This document shows positions 6,416-16,800 of a stretch of 64,000 bases of DNA, piece by piece (the first letter of the stretch is position 1; each line of letters starts with the position of its first letter). The notes beneath the pieces were generated by a model, which had not been told where the DNA came from, searched no databases, and saw nothing but the letters and a program-made list of their open reading frames with translations. Location: the NCBI GenBank assembly GCA_045629045.1, contig JAZQQM010000001.1:1-64000 (forward strand). Direction: 5' to 3'. Position numbers and translations under genes: made by a program. This stretch comes from JAILLW01 sp045629045 (GTDB lineage: Bacteria > Bacillota > Clostridia > Lachnospirales > Lachnospiraceae).

Positions 6416-8725
6416 CTACAAGGTCGTCAAGGTATATTTGCCCTGTTCGTAATCGTATCCGTCCCCGGAATCATCATAAAGAACAAACTCTCTGCTCGTG
6501 TCACCGTAAGTATCAAGATAATAATCTTTGCCAAGGGTCTGGGTTGACAGTGTGTCGCCCTTCCATGTTGCTTTTGGAATCACCGCACCGTCGCGAACGA
6601 AAATCGGTATCTTATCAATGGGACAACGTACAAAGATATACTGTCCACCTTCATAACGTTCCTTGGTAAAATAGTCATACCATGCTGTCTGCTTGGGAAG
6701 ATATACTCTCCTTACCGTCTCTGTCTCATTATCCTTCATCGGTTCATATACGGGGCAAACCATAATCTCTGTTCCGAACATATACTGATCGAATATATTT
6801 CTGACAGCCAAATCATCAGGGAATTCTATAACGAGGGGATTCATCATACATTTATCCTTAAGATAGCACATGCCTGCCGTAGAATATATGTAATAGAACA
6901 GCTCATACCTTAACTTATTTGCGGTTACAAGGGCATCATAATAAGGAACTCTGCCGTTTTCGCACAGCCATAATTCACGTCTAAAGTCCGTACCGTGACC
7001 GCGGAATATAGGAAGAAACGCACCATACCAATACCATCTTACGAATAATTCACGATACTTCTCGTCCTTAAAGCCCTCCTCATATTCACCGTTCCAGTAC
7101 CAGTAATCACCCTTCTTAACGAAAAAGGCACCGATATCAAGTGTCCAGTAGGGCATGCCCGCTGCCGAAAAATTAAGCCCCGCAGCAATCTGTTGTTTAA
7201 GGACATCCCACTTGGCATCAATATCACCCGACCACATAACAGTTCCGAATCTTTGGGATCCAAGGTATGCGCTTCGTGTCAAATTAACGACTCTCTTATC
7301 ACCCGTTGCCGGAAGACTCGGATCGATACCCGAAGCTTTGCAAGTAGCCCTTTGACCTTCATATATACCCTTTGCATGGAAATATCCGTATGTATTGGCA
7401 TATTCGATGTCCATATGTTTTGAGGTTTCATCTATGTATTCGTAATACAAAGCGGATGCTTCCGGACGCACGCGCATAGTCCATGACGGATCAAAGGGCT
7501 CGGAATTGTCGCACCACCAGGCATCTACGCCATACTTAAACAGACTTTCGTTTGCCTGTTTCCAGTAAGTGGTACGGGCCTTGGGATTAAAGGCATCATA
7601 TGTTTCCGATGCTTTAAGCATCAAATCATCCCCGTAAAGTTCGGCATAATCCGCACATTCTTTTGTAAAATTAGGCCATATGGAAATCATAAAATGTATA
7701 TTTTTGTCATGCAATTCATCAATCATTCCCTTGGGATTGGGGAATCTTGATTCATCAAAGCCCTTCTGGCCCCACATTCCGTCAGGCCATGACATCCAGT
7801 CAAGAATAATCGTATCAAGACCGAGACCTCTGGTGCGATATTCTTCCGCAACCGTAAGAATCTCTTCCTGAGTCTCATATCTTTCCTGGGACTGCATATA
7901 TCCAAAGGCCCACTTGGGGAGCATAGTTGCTTTTCCCGTAAGGAATCTGTAAGCCTCCTGGGCTTTTGCTATATTTCCTGCATTAACAAAATATATATCA
8001 AAATATTGAGTTGCTTCCGCATATAAATATGCCCCGTCCTTGCCATCGTTAAAAATCATTGGCGAGTGCATATTAAAGAGCATTCCGTATCCCTTGGTTG
8101 AAATCATATACGGAATTACTATCTGTCTGTTTGCCTGGTGAAGATGTAATCTTTCACCTCTTAAAGAACCGGGACCGTGTTCAAACTGACCAAGTCCGTA
8201 AATATCCTCATCGTCGTCAAATACGAAGGGGAACATACATCTATATACATCCCTGCTGTAAACCTTGCTTCCGGGAGTGATTTTCTTCTTCATACCGTCC
8301 GGTGTCTCAATTTCTTCTACCTTCATGGTAGATTCATCATATTCATAAACACCGTAGGATTCTAATTGAACAGGCGTATTCTGAGCCTGACGTAATAATA
8401 TCGAATCATGAGAATCAACAAATGTTATTGTTCCGGAATCCTTGAATATCTTAATCTTTAAATCCTTAAGAACAATAACGCATTCTCTTATTCCGTCTTT
8501 TATTTCCATCACACCTGCAGGATTGATATCAGGTGCGCATACGAATTCGTTTCGTATATCTTTTGATGCAAGCGCATCGAGATTTTCTGCGTATCGTAAA
8601 TGAACGGTATTGTCCGAAACCGCTCCGAAAACGTATACACCTTTTTCCGAATAAAGATATATGCCGTCTTCCTTAATCTCATATCTTGTTATTCTGCTGT
8701 CTGCCCCTTTTATAGCTTCTAACAT
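6416..8725 (-). CDS. Glycoside hydrolase family 31 (alpha-glucosidase/alpha-xylosidase type)
   Basis: GH31 enzymes cleave terminal alpha-linked glucose or xylose with retention. The 769 residues contain an N-terminal beta domain, a (beta/alpha)8 barrel with the nucleophile region GVDAWWCDNSEP (Asp about 406), the acid/base region MWSGDIDAKWD (Asp about 501), and GMPYWTLDIGAF, then C-terminal beta domains. No signal peptide, so it is cytoplasmic and acts on imported oligosaccharides. The ATG at 8725 with GGGGTGG before it was chosen over a GTG at 8743 without one. It is the last gene of the sugar ABC operon and sits directly behind a terminator. Substrate cannot be decided from sequence. Confidence 0.92.
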   Translation of the reverse strand: MLEAIKGADSRITRYEIKEDGIYLYSEKGVYVFGAVSDNTVHLRYAENLDALASKDIRNEFVCAPDINPAGVMEIKDGIRECVIVLKDLKIKIFKDSGTITFVDSHDSILLRQAQNTPVQLESYGVYEYDESTMKVEEIETPDGMKKKITPGSKVYSRDVYRCMFPFVFDDDEDIYGLGQFEHGPGSLRGERLHLHQANRQIVIPYMISTKGYGMLFNMHSPMIFNDGKDGAYLYAEATQYFDIYFVNAGNIAKAQEAYRFLTGKATMLPKWAFGYMQSQERYETQEEILTVAEEYRTRGLGLDTIILDWMSWPDGMWGQKGFDESRFPNPKGMIDELHDKNIHFMISIWPNFTKECADYAELYGDDLMLKASETYDAFNPKARTTYWKQANESLFKYGVDAWWCDNSEPFDPSWTMRVRPEASALYYEYIDETSKHMDIEYANTYGYFHAKGIYEGQRATCKASGIDPSLPATGDKRVVNLTRSAYLGSQRFGTVMWSGDIDAKWDVLKQQIAAGLNFSAAGMPYWTLDIGAFFVKKGDYWYWNGEYEEGFKDEKYRELFVRWYWYGAFLPIFRGHGTDFRRELWLCENGRVPYYDALVTANKLRYELFYYIYSTAGMCYLKDKCMMNPLVIEFPDDLAVRNIFDQYMFGTEIMVCPVYEPMKDNETETVRRVYLPKQTAWYDYFTKERYEGGQYIFVRCPIDKIPIFVRDGAVIPKATWKGDTLSTQTLGKDYYLDTYGDTSREFVLYDDSGDGYDYEQGKYTLTTL

Positions 8726-8747
8726 ATCAGTGCCACCCCACACTTTT

Positions 8748-8776
8748 TAAAAAAGGGGAGCGAGTAATCGCTCCCC
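8748..8776 (-). terminator. Intrinsic terminator between binding protein and GH31 genes
   Basis: On the minus strand GGGGAGCGA pairs with TCGCTCCCC around TTAC and is followed by TTTTTT. It lies 25 bases after the binding-protein stop codon and about 22 bases before the GH31 start. No room remains for another promoter, so GH31 depends on read-through. Confidence 0.9.
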
Positions 8777-8801
8777 CTAAATTGTACTAACAAGTTAACA
8801 A

Positions 8802-10562
8802 TTACTTGTACTGGTTCTTAGCATTTAATTCGATTGTGTGCTTCTCTAAATCGAAATCGCAAAGATCCTTAAATCCGTTACCTTCAAGTGTTGCTGTCAT
8901 TTCATCCCACATAGCGTCGAACTGCGCATCATCTGAAGCGAAGATCATCTTCCAAGAGTAATCACAAACGAGTTCGTTACACTGGTTACGGATAACAGCG
9001 ATATCAGCTGAATCTGAAGGTAATGATACTGTTACGTTAGGGCTGATAACGAGCTTGTTGTTCTTCTTCATCCATTCAGCAGGCTCCTTAGCACCGAACT
9101 TCTCTTCCCATTCCTTCTTCATCTGAGTATTTGTAGCTTCCTTCCATGAAGACCAGTATTCCTTAGCGTATGTTTCACCTGTGTTAGGGTTAATTTCATT
9201 TGACTTAACGATCCACTGGTTAATAGCATTCATACCATCGTTGTAACCTGCTCCGCCGTATTCTTCGGGAACCGGAAGGTTATCCATTAATGCGTTAGAA
9301 TTCTTAGAAACGTACTTACCGTCTACAACATCATAGTTGAATCCTTCGATACCTGCATGCTGGAACTGACATCCTTCAGGAGAAGCGTACCAATCAAGGA
9401 ATTCAAGAATCTTCTGGTACTTAGCATCATCAACCTGAGAACCAACACCGAATACACGGCCTGATCCGAAGTATGCATCAGCATCACAGTAGTAGTTCTG
9501 GTCTGCTACAGGACAGAAGATAAATGCTGTACCGTCAGCAAGTCTGTCTTCACTGTTCCAGAAACCAACCTGCCAGCTATACCACATAAGGTAAACCTGA
9601 CCTGCACTCATCTTAGCACAAGCTGTATTCCAATCCTGTGTTCCTGAATCAGGATCAACAAGACCACGGTTATAAGCTGTATTTAAGAACTTAAGAATCT
9701 TGTAGTAAGAAGCGCTCTTATCTGTTAAAGGTGTGAATGTTCCGTCGGGCTTAAGAATCATAGATCCTCTAAGCTTCTCGCCGTACCATGTTGTTAACTG
9801 AACTACGTTAGCGATACCAAGCATTCCGTCACCGCCATCCCAGTCAGCCCAAAGTGACAAAGGATAACATGCATCGCCTGCATCGTTAGTAGGATGAGCC
9901 TGCATCATCTGCTCGAGTACATCAAGAAGATCATCAAGGTTAGCCATATCAGGGCATCCTAACTCTTTGTAAAGGTCCCATCTTAACAAAGGAGAAGAAT
10001 AGATAACGTCTTCTGAGTAAGATGTGGGAGAAGTATTAAGCATTTCTGTAGGAATACCGTAAATTTCTCCGTTGTTTCCTTCAAGACCCTGGTTATATGT
10101 TTCGATCTGAGTCTTGTAAACCATAATGTTAGAGCAATCGCCGATTTCACCGCTGATATCTTTGATAAGTCCTGACTTAACGCAATCCGCGAAATCAACT
10201 GCATCAAGAAGAACGATATCACCTAAGTTACCTGAGCTTGCTCTTGTCTGGTAAATTGCATCACCTGCAACCTGAGGAGCGATGATATTTAAATCAATAC
10301 CAAAGCGGTCGTTAACTACCTTCTGGAACCAACCTGTCTGCATTCCCTGATAGTTAGCTGCACAGTCATAAATTTCAAGAACCATGCCGTCAGCCGAAGC
10401 TGTTGCTGCATCGCCTCCGTCTGATGTAGCAGTTGTTGTAGCTGTAGTATCGCCTGAACCTGCAGCAGGAGCTGCAGCTGTATCAGCGCCGCCACAACCA
10501 ACCAATGAAACTACAACCATAGCGGTAGCAACAAGAATTGATGTGAGTTTTCTTAACTTCAT
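8802..10562 (-). CDS. Extracellular solute-binding lipoprotein of a sugar ABC transporter
   Basis: A 586-residue lipoprotein: a signal with lipobox LVGC at about 23 and a linker rich in Ala, Thr and Gly, then a large two-lobe binding domain (RFGIDLNIIAPQ, GSGRVFGVGSQ, YQKILEFLDWYASPEG). The length fits the long LplA/LipO-type family-1 carbohydrate-binding proteins that pair with LplB/YtcP permeases. GGGAGGTAAG precedes the ATG. It is the third gene of the operon, after two permeases. No ATPase is encoded, as is usual where a shared MsmK-type ATPase serves several importers. The ligand is probably an oligosaccharide, by association with GH31. Confidence 0.92.
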   Translation of the reverse strand: MKLRKLTSILVATAMVVVSLVGCGGADTAAAPAAGSGDTTATTTATSDGGDAATASADGMVLEIYDCAANYQGMQTGWFQKVVNDRFGIDLNIIAPQVAGDAIYQTRASSGNLGDIVLLDAVDFADCVKSGLIKDISGEIGDCSNIMVYKTQIETYNQGLEGNNGEIYGIPTEMLNTSPTSYSEDVIYSSPLLRWDLYKELGCPDMANLDDLLDVLEQMMQAHPTNDAGDACYPLSLWADWDGGDGMLGIANVVQLTTWYGEKLRGSMILKPDGTFTPLTDKSASYYKILKFLNTAYNRGLVDPDSGTQDWNTACAKMSAGQVYLMWYSWQVGFWNSEDRLADGTAFIFCPVADQNYYCDADAYFGSGRVFGVGSQVDDAKYQKILEFLDWYASPEGCQFQHAGIEGFNYDVVDGKYVSKNSNALMDNLPVPEEYGGAGYNDGMNAINQWIVKSNEINPNTGETYAKEYWSSWKEATNTQMKKEWEEKFGAKEPAEWMKKNNKLVISPNVTVSLPSDSADIAVIRNQCNELVCDYSWKMIFASDDAQFDAMWDEMTATLEGNGFKDLCDFDLEKHTIELNAKNQYK

Positions 10563-10607
10563 TTTCTTACCTCCCTTTTATTTTACAGTTATGTTTGATA
10601 ACTGAAG

Positions 10608-11528
10608 TTAACCTTTTACTGCTCCGATCATAATTCCTTTAACAAAGAATTTCTGGAAAATCGGATATACGAGAATAATCGGGAATACTACAACAATAGT
10701 AACTGTCATTCTTATTGATGTTGTAGTAGCCGCATGTGCCAGGCTCGCCGCAAGGCTTGTTCCGTTGGATGCGTTATTAACAAGTGACTTAAGTGAACTT
10801 GCCTGATTGATGTATTGATACAACGTAAACTGCAAAGTATATAATTTTGACTCCGTAACAAGAAGCAATGTATCCTGGAATGCATTCCACTGTGCAACCG
10901 CACTGAATATTGCCACCGTTGCAAGAATCGGTTTGATTACCGGAAGGATAATCGAGACGAAGGTTCTTAATGTTCCTGCTCCGTCAATCTCCGCCGCATC
11001 CGTAAGTTCCTTAGGAATCGATTCTACGAAAGTCTTGCATAGGACGATGTAGAAGGGCGATACGGCCGTGGGCAAAATATATACCCAAAAGTTGTTGTAT
11101 AACCCAAGGTTTTTCATGGTGATAAACCAGGGAATAATACCTGCGTTAAAATACATTGTCGCAACTACGAAACGATACCAGAGTTTACGCTTCCACATTG
11201 TTTCGCGTGTAAACATATATCCCAGGAAGGCTGCTATAACCACCGTAAAAATAGTTCCTATTACGGTTCTTAATACAGAAACCTTAAGTGCGTTAAGCAA
11301 ATCCGGAATATGGCTCACGTTAACGTAGTTAGTAAAATGTATCTCTTTGGGAAGGAAAGTTATCTTTCCTCTCGCACTTAACTCATTGGAGCTTATTGTG
11401 TTAATGAAGATATAGTAAAAAGGATATGCACACACAAAAGCAAACAATGAATATACAACGTATGTAATTATCGATAAAACTCTGTCCGAAGGATCGACTT
11501 TTCTCTTGGTTTTCTTAATGCCGCTCAT
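10608..11528 (-). CDS. Sugar ABC transporter permease, YtcP/LplC type
   Basis: A 306-residue membrane protein of the carbohydrate-uptake-1 class with six predicted spans. The cytoplasmic EAA loop reads LTDAAEIDGAGTLRTFVSIILPVIKPIL, the coupling site for the ATPase. It belongs to the MalG-like half typical of LplC/YtcP. The ATG overlaps the previous permease stop by one base (TAATG) and has GGGGAGGG upstream, so it is translationally coupled. It should form a heterodimer with the preceding permease. Confidence 0.93.
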   Translation of the reverse strand: MSGIKKTKRKVDPSDRVLSIITYVVYSLFAFVCAYPFYYIFINTISSNELSARGKITFLPKEIHFTNYVNVSHIPDLLNALKVSVLRTVIGTIFTVVIAAFLGYMFTRETMWKRKLWYRFVVATMYFNAGIIPWFITMKNLGLYNNFWVYILPTAVSPFYIVLCKTFVESIPKELTDAAEIDGAGTLRTFVSIILPVIKPILATVAIFSAVAQWNAFQDTLLLVTESKLYTLQFTLYQYINQASSLKSLVNNASNGTSLAASLAHAATTTSIRMTVTIVVVFPIILVYPIFQKFFVKGIMIGAVKG

Positions 11529-12442
11529 TAGATAAAGCCCTCCCCTCTTGTTAATTTCGATATGGTGTTGGTAACTACAAGAAGAATGATACTAACCACA
11601 CTCTTTAAGATACCGATGGCAGTTGATAACGAATAACCGCCCGAACCCATCGCCAGGTTATAAACATAAAGATCAAGAACCTGGATAGTGTCCTTATTAA
11701 ATGAGTTCTGGAATACAAAGAACTGTTCCATACCATTTGAAAGGAAGTTTGCAATATTTAAGAATAAAAGTACGAAGTATGTGGGCAAAATACTCGGAAT
11801 GGTAATGTGGAAAATAATCTGAATTCTGTTGGCACCATCCACTCTTGCCGCTTCATACAATTCTTCATCTATTCCGGAAATAGCCGCAATATACATAATT
11901 GCTGCCCAACCGGCATTCTTCCATGTAAGCCACAGCCACATCTTGAACCAGATATGCTCCGAAGACTGAAGGAACATAATAGGCTTTGTAATAAGTCCGA
12001 GATCCTGAAGTACCGTGTTGATTACACCCGTTGAATTAAACACACAAAAGGCAATTGAATATACAAGTACCCAGCTTATGAAGTTCGGAAGGGTTGTAAC
12101 CGTCTGAACGAACTTACGATAGGGCTTACACTTAATTTCATTTAGGAATACCGCGAAAATCATCGGGAACCAAGAGAACAACATGCTCAGTCCGCTGACT
12201 GCAAAAGTATTAAGAAGCACCTGTCCTATTTGTTTTCTCTTAATATCGTTATCAACCATATAAGAGAACCACTTAAATCCTACGAAAAGATCCTTTGACA
12301 AGGGGAAGGGCGGCTTGTAATCAAAGAAAGCATATACCCAACCGTAAAGCGGATAATAGGAAAAGACTGCTACCAGAATAATAAATGGAAGTATATAGAG
12401 AAATTCCCTATAACCCCTGGCTTTTTTTCTGTTTTTAATCAT
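11528..12442 (-). CDS. Sugar ABC transporter permease, LplB type
   Basis: A 304-residue inner-membrane protein with six predicted spans and the EAA loop ELYEAARVDGANRIQIIFHITIPSILPTYF, typical of MalF-like LplB permeases. The N-terminus is short and basic (MIKNRKKARGYREFLYILPF). TTGGGGGTTAT precedes the ATG. It is the first gene of the operon, 25 bases downstream of the nearest LacI-type operator and close to a near-consensus promoter. It partners with the overlapping downstream permease. Confidence 0.93.
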   Translation of the reverse strand: MIKNRKKARGYREFLYILPFIILVAVFSYYPLYGWVYAFFDYKPPFPLSKDLFVGFKWFSYMVDNDIKRKQIGQVLLNTFAVSGLSMLFSWFPMIFAVFLNEIKCKPYRKFVQTVTTLPNFISWVLVYSIAFCVFNSTGVINTVLQDLGLITKPIMFLQSSEHIWFKMWLWLTWKNAGWAAIMYIAAISGIDEELYEAARVDGANRIQIIFHITIPSILPTYFVLLFLNIANFLSNGMEQFFVFQNSFNKDTIQVLDLYVYNLAMGSGGYSLSTAIGILKSVVSIILLVVTNTISKLTRGEGFI

Positions 12443-12466
12443 ATAACCCCCAAGAAATAAAAAAGC

Positions 12467-12508
12467 TAGTAAAACCTTTTACTAAATGAATTATAAAACG
12501 TTTTACTA
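12467..12508. promoter_or_regulatory. Two LacI-type operators in the sugar operon promoter
   Basis: Operator 1 is TAGTAAAACCTTTTACTA (12467-12484); operator 2 is TTATAAAACGTTTTACTA (12491-12508). Both approximate an 18-base palindrome, TAGTAAAA-CG-TTTTACTA, and their centres are 24 bases apart. Operator 2 fills the -35/-10 spacer and operator 1 covers the transcript start. The outer arms GCTAGTAAAAC and GTTTTACTAGC (12465-12510) also match each other perfectly. The LacI-family gene at 12808 is the natural candidate regulator. Confidence 0.8.
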
Positions 12509-12518
12509 GCCAAGTCAA
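12490..12518 (-). promoter_or_regulatory. Promoter of the sugar ABC / GH31 operon
   Basis: On the minus strand TTGACT (12513-12518), 17 bases, TATAAT (12490-12495), almost perfect sigma-A consensus. Such a strong promoter fits tight repression by operators placed in the spacer and at the start point. The rest of the 365-base gap (12519-12664) holds only AT-rich sequence with a short direct repeat, TTGCTATATATT, and no gene that I can support. Confidence 0.88.
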
Positions 12519-12664
12519 CCAATAAACTTGCTATATATTGATGAATAATTGTCATATTTTGCTATATATTAGTATACAAGTGTTAAGATTTCCCGATACA
12601 CCCTTTAACGCCCAAGTAATTCTGCCAAAACAAATAAATCGTTTCACAATAATTGTAACAAAAA

Positions 12665-12788
12665 GACTGCTGTATTATCAGTTCTCAAGGCGCTTTCGCT
12701 CCGTTACTCTTGCGTACGTTACTAAGCTCGACAGAACCTCGCTAAGTAACGCGTAGAGTAAGGCTTTCAAACTGACAATACAGCAGTC
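12665..12788 (-). repeat. Structured repeat, copy 2: 76-base core inside a 19-pair locus-specific stem
   Basis: The core at 12689-12764 is the reverse complement of 5284-5359 with two differences. The arms 12665-12683 and 12770-12788 pair over 19 bases with a single A-C on the plus strand, which becomes a U-G wobble on the minus strand, the strand on which the core is oriented. On that strand the structure starts 20 bases after the lacI stop codon and is followed by TTTTTG. It is thus placed as the 3' end of the purL-lacI transcript. The arms share no similarity with those of copy 1. Confidence 0.85.
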
Positions 12789-12807
12789 ATTTACTTACAT
12801 CATTCAT

Positions 12808-13851
12808 TTAATTTATTTTTCTGACAGAATCACGTATTACCAGGTCGCAGTTGACAGTAATAGGTGTTCGGGGGGAATTGACGTCATCGGCTGACTTCTC
12901 AAGTTTAATAAGAAGTTCCTCGGCGCACTGCTTTCCGATATCTCCCGACTGAATCTGGCATGTTGTTAACTTGGGGATTAAATAATCCGACAGTTCAACA
13001 TTATCATATCCTGCTATGGAAATATCTTCCGGGATTCTGATATTATGCTCATGACAATAATCGTATGCACCTGCTGCCATATAGTCGTTCATACAAAACA
13101 GTGCTGTGGGATTATTCTTAAGCACAGTGCCTGCTGCCGCGTATCCCGTTTCTCTTGTCCAGTTGCCATAGGCTACCATGTCCGGATTATACAAGACTCC
13201 GTGTTCGAACAAAGCTCTCTGATATCCTGCCAAACGTTTCTTGGTATGCAGGTTCTCATCTACACCGCCTATTACTCCTATCTTTGTATGACCCATACTA
13301 AACAAATAGTTGGTAACATCATAGCCGCCTTTTTCATCATCTATAATGACCGACGGAATACTTTCGTCCTTTGCAATAGCATAAGCCACTACAAGATTCA
13401 TATCTTTGTACTCTGATAATACTCTTAATATTCTACAGTGACCGCCCACATACACCACGCCGTCAGGCTTAATGGGGCGAAGCTGTGTCATGGCATTGCG
13501 AAGTACCGAAACAAGTTTTGTTTCATCATAATACCACGTATCCTGCCACTTATCGTACATACGAAGATTGGTAAGGATTGTCTTATATCCGGCATCCTCA
13601 AGAACAGACATAATACGCTCGACAATAGGCAGTGTATATTGGGTAAGATCCTCTACCACAATGCCGATCATCTTGGTTGACCTTTTGCGGATACTTGACG
13701 CAAAATAATTCGGTTCGTATCCGGTCTCTTCTATAATATTAAGGACACGCTTTTTGGTGTCTTCACCCACATTGGTTCGACCGTTAAGAATATTCGAAAC
13801 CGTACTCGGCGAAACACCTGCCATTTTGGCAACGTCGGTTAAAGTAACCAT
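12808..13851 (-). CDS. LacI-family transcriptional regulator
   Basis: The 347 residues begin with a canonical LacI helix-turn-helix and hinge (TLTDVAKMAGVSPSTVSNILNGR, then GYEPNYFASSIRKRSTKMIG), followed by a periplasmic-binding-protein-like effector domain (GIVVEDLTQYTLP, VVIDDEKGGYDVTNYL, GYDNVELSDYLIP). The ATG overlaps the purL stop by one base (TAATG), so it is translated with purL. The likely target is the sugar operon, whose promoter carries two LacI-type palindromes. A PurR-like purine-sensing role cannot be excluded, given the coupling to purL. Confidence 0.93.
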   Translation of the reverse strand: MVTLTDVAKMAGVSPSTVSNILNGRTNVGEDTKKRVLNIIEETGYEPNYFASSIRKRSTKMIGIVVEDLTQYTLPIVERIMSVLEDAGYKTILTNLRMYDKWQDTWYYDETKLVSVLRNAMTQLRPIKPDGVVYVGGHCRILRVLSEYKDMNLVVAYAIAKDESIPSVIIDDEKGGYDVTNYLFSMGHTKIGVIGGVDENLHTKKRLAGYQRALFEHGVLYNPDMVAYGNWTRETGYAAAGTVLKNNPTALFCMNDYMAAGAYDYCHEHNIRIPEDISIAGYDNVELSDYLIPKLTTCQIQSGDIGKQCAEELLIKLEKSADDVNSPRTPITVNCDLVIRDSVRKIN

Positions 13852-16800
13852 TATTTGAAGTACTCCACTCCTGATTCAAAGATCTTAAGATCCTGTTCAC
13901 CGTAAATGTTAATTGCAACCTTACTGTCTCGACGTTCCGCATGCGCCATCTTACCAAGCACACGACCGTCAGGCGATGTAATACCTTCGATTGATGCATA
14001 AGAACCGTTAACGTTCCATTCTTCATCCATCGAGATGTTACCGTCTATATCTGCATACTGAGTAGCAACCTGTCCATTGGCAAAGAGTTTATCAATCCAT
14101 TCCTTGGGAGCAACGAAACGTCCTTCACCGTGGGAAGCGGGAGAACAATATGTATTGCCCAGGGTTGCGCCTCTAAGCCATGGCGACTTGTCGGAAACGA
14201 CTTTAGTGTAAACCATCTTTGAGATGTGTCTGTTAATTGTATTAAATGTAAGCGTAGGAGAATCTTCCTTCTGTCCCACTATCTTACCGTAAGGTACAAG
14301 TCCCAGTTTAATAAGTGCCTGGAAACCGTTGCATATACCAAGTACAAGTCCGTCGCGCTCATCAAGAAGTTTCATAACCGCTTCTTTAATCTTGGCATTT
14401 TGGAATGCGGTAGCGAAGAACTTGGCAGAACCGTCAGGCTCATCACCTGCGGAGAATCCGCCGGGGAACATGATTATCTGAGCATCGCTTATTTCCTTTA
14501 CAAAGATATCAACGGAATCTCTGATATCCTGTGCCGAAAGATTTTTAAATACCTTTGTTGTAACGGATGCGCCGGCTCTTTCAAAGGCCTTGGTGGAATC
14601 ATATTCGCAGTTAGTTCCCGGGAATACAGGAATAAATACCTTAGGTGTTGCCACCTTATTCTTACAAACATATATACTGTCAGCCTTATAAAGTTTAGTC
14701 TCAATAGGCGTAGTATCTTTCTTTGCTTTGGTGGGGAATACTTTTTCCAGGGTTCCCTTCCAAGAAGCTAATGCTTCATCCATTGTAAGTGTCTTATCCG
14801 CGTATACAAAAGCAGGCTTATCAAGTACAGTTCCCACAACTCTGAAGTTAACATCTGCATAATCTTCGTTCTCATCAACCAAAGTAGCTATATATGAAAC
14901 CGTATCATCACTTACCTCAACCATAATATCGCCAAGATCGTTTTCGAACAGTTCTTCCAGCTTAAGTTCTTCGGTAAACTCTACGCCCAGTCCGTTACCA
15001 AAAGCCATCTTTGCAGCAGCTTTGGCAAGACCGTGTGCATCAAGAGCATATGCCGACTTAACTTTGCCTTCCGTAATGAGCTTATGAACGAATTCAAATA
15101 CCTTTGATGCATTCTCATATACGGGGATATCAAACTCATCCTTATCAAACCAGAACTGAACAAGTTTGCTTCCTGCTTCCTTAAGTTCCGGAGAAACTAT
15201 ATTTTTGCCCTCTGCCACATCAACGGCAAATGATACAAGTGTAGGTGGAACATCAATATCATTGAATGTTCCCGACATGGAATCCTTACCGCCGATTGAA
15301 GGAAGTCCGAATCCAACCTGTGCATCATAGGAACCGAGAAGTGCTGCAAAGGGTTGAGACCAGCGCTTAGGATCCTGGCTCATTCTGCGGAAATATTCCT
15401 GGAATGTAAATCTGATTTTCTTATGATCACCGCCGGATGCAACAACCTTAGCCATTGACTCCGTAACTGCATATACAGCACCATGATAAGGTGACCACGA
15501 ACTAAGATAAGGGTCAAAACCATAACTCATCATTGTAACAACGTCTGACTTACCCTTTAATGTAGGTAATTTGGCAACCATCGTCTGAGTCTCGGTAAGC
15601 TGATACTTACCACCATAAGGCATAAGTACCGAACCTGCTCCGATAGATGAGTCAAACATCTCAACAAGACCTTTCTGAGAGCATCCGTTAAGGTCTTTTA
15701 ATGTGTTATTCAAAGCAGCCTTAAAATCATTATTGGCAATAGCTTCATCCACCTTAGGAAGTACCGTCTTCTTAAAGTAATTATCTTCTTCCGAAGGAAC
15801 TTCAACTGTAACATTTGTTTCCTGGTGGGCGCCGTTAGTATCAAGGAACGCACGCGAAAGATTAACAATTTCCTTATCTTTCCATTTAAGAACAAGTCTC
15901 GGTTCCTCGGTAACTGTTGCAACCGCAATAGCTTCCAGATTTTCTTCCTTGGCATATCCTAAGAATTCGTCAACATCGGCAGGAGAAACAACAACCGCCA
16001 TTCTTTCCTGGGATTCCGAAATTGCAAGTTCCGTTCCGTCAAGGCCTGCATACTTTTTGGGCACAAGGTCAAGATTGACAACAAGGCCGTCCGCAAGTTC
16101 ACCTATCGCAACCGAAACACCGCCTGCTCCGAAATCGTTACATTTCTTAATAAGACGACATACTTCGCCTCTTCTGAATAATCTTTGAATCTTACGTTCT
16201 GTGGGAGCATTACCCTTTTGTACCTCGGCACCGCATACGTCAATGGACTTTTCGGTATGAGCCTTTGAGGAACCTGTGGCTCCGCCGCATCCGTCACGAC
16301 CTGTTCTTCCGCCCAGAAGAATAATAATATCGCCCGGATCCGAAGTTAATCTTTTTACATTCTTACGAGGAGCAGCACCCATAACGGCGCCAATCTCCAT
16401 ACGCTTTGCAACGTAATTGGGATGATATAATTCCTTAACGTATCCCGTGGTAAGTCCAATCTGGTTACCGTATGACGAATAACCTGCAGCAGCGCCTCTA
16501 ACGAGCTTCTTCTGCGAAAGCTTACCCTTTAATGTATCCGATACCGGCACTGTAGGATCTGCAGCACCTGTCACTCTCATTGCCTGATAAACATATCCTC
16601 TTCCCGAAAGAGGATCTCTTATAGCACCGCCAAGACATGTTGCGGCGCCACCGAAAGGTTCGATTTCGGTAGGATGATTGTGGGTTTCGTTCTTGAAGAA
16701 CACAAGCCACTCCTCTGTCTCGGGGCCGTTACCATAGTCCATTTCAACGGGAACCACTACCGAACAGGCATTAATTTCATCGGATACTTCCATATCCTCA

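Noticed and set aside
13045..13416. Long plus-strand open frames antisense to lacI and many other genes
   Set aside because: They mirror well-supported minus-strand genes, lack ribosome sites and have no recognisable domains.
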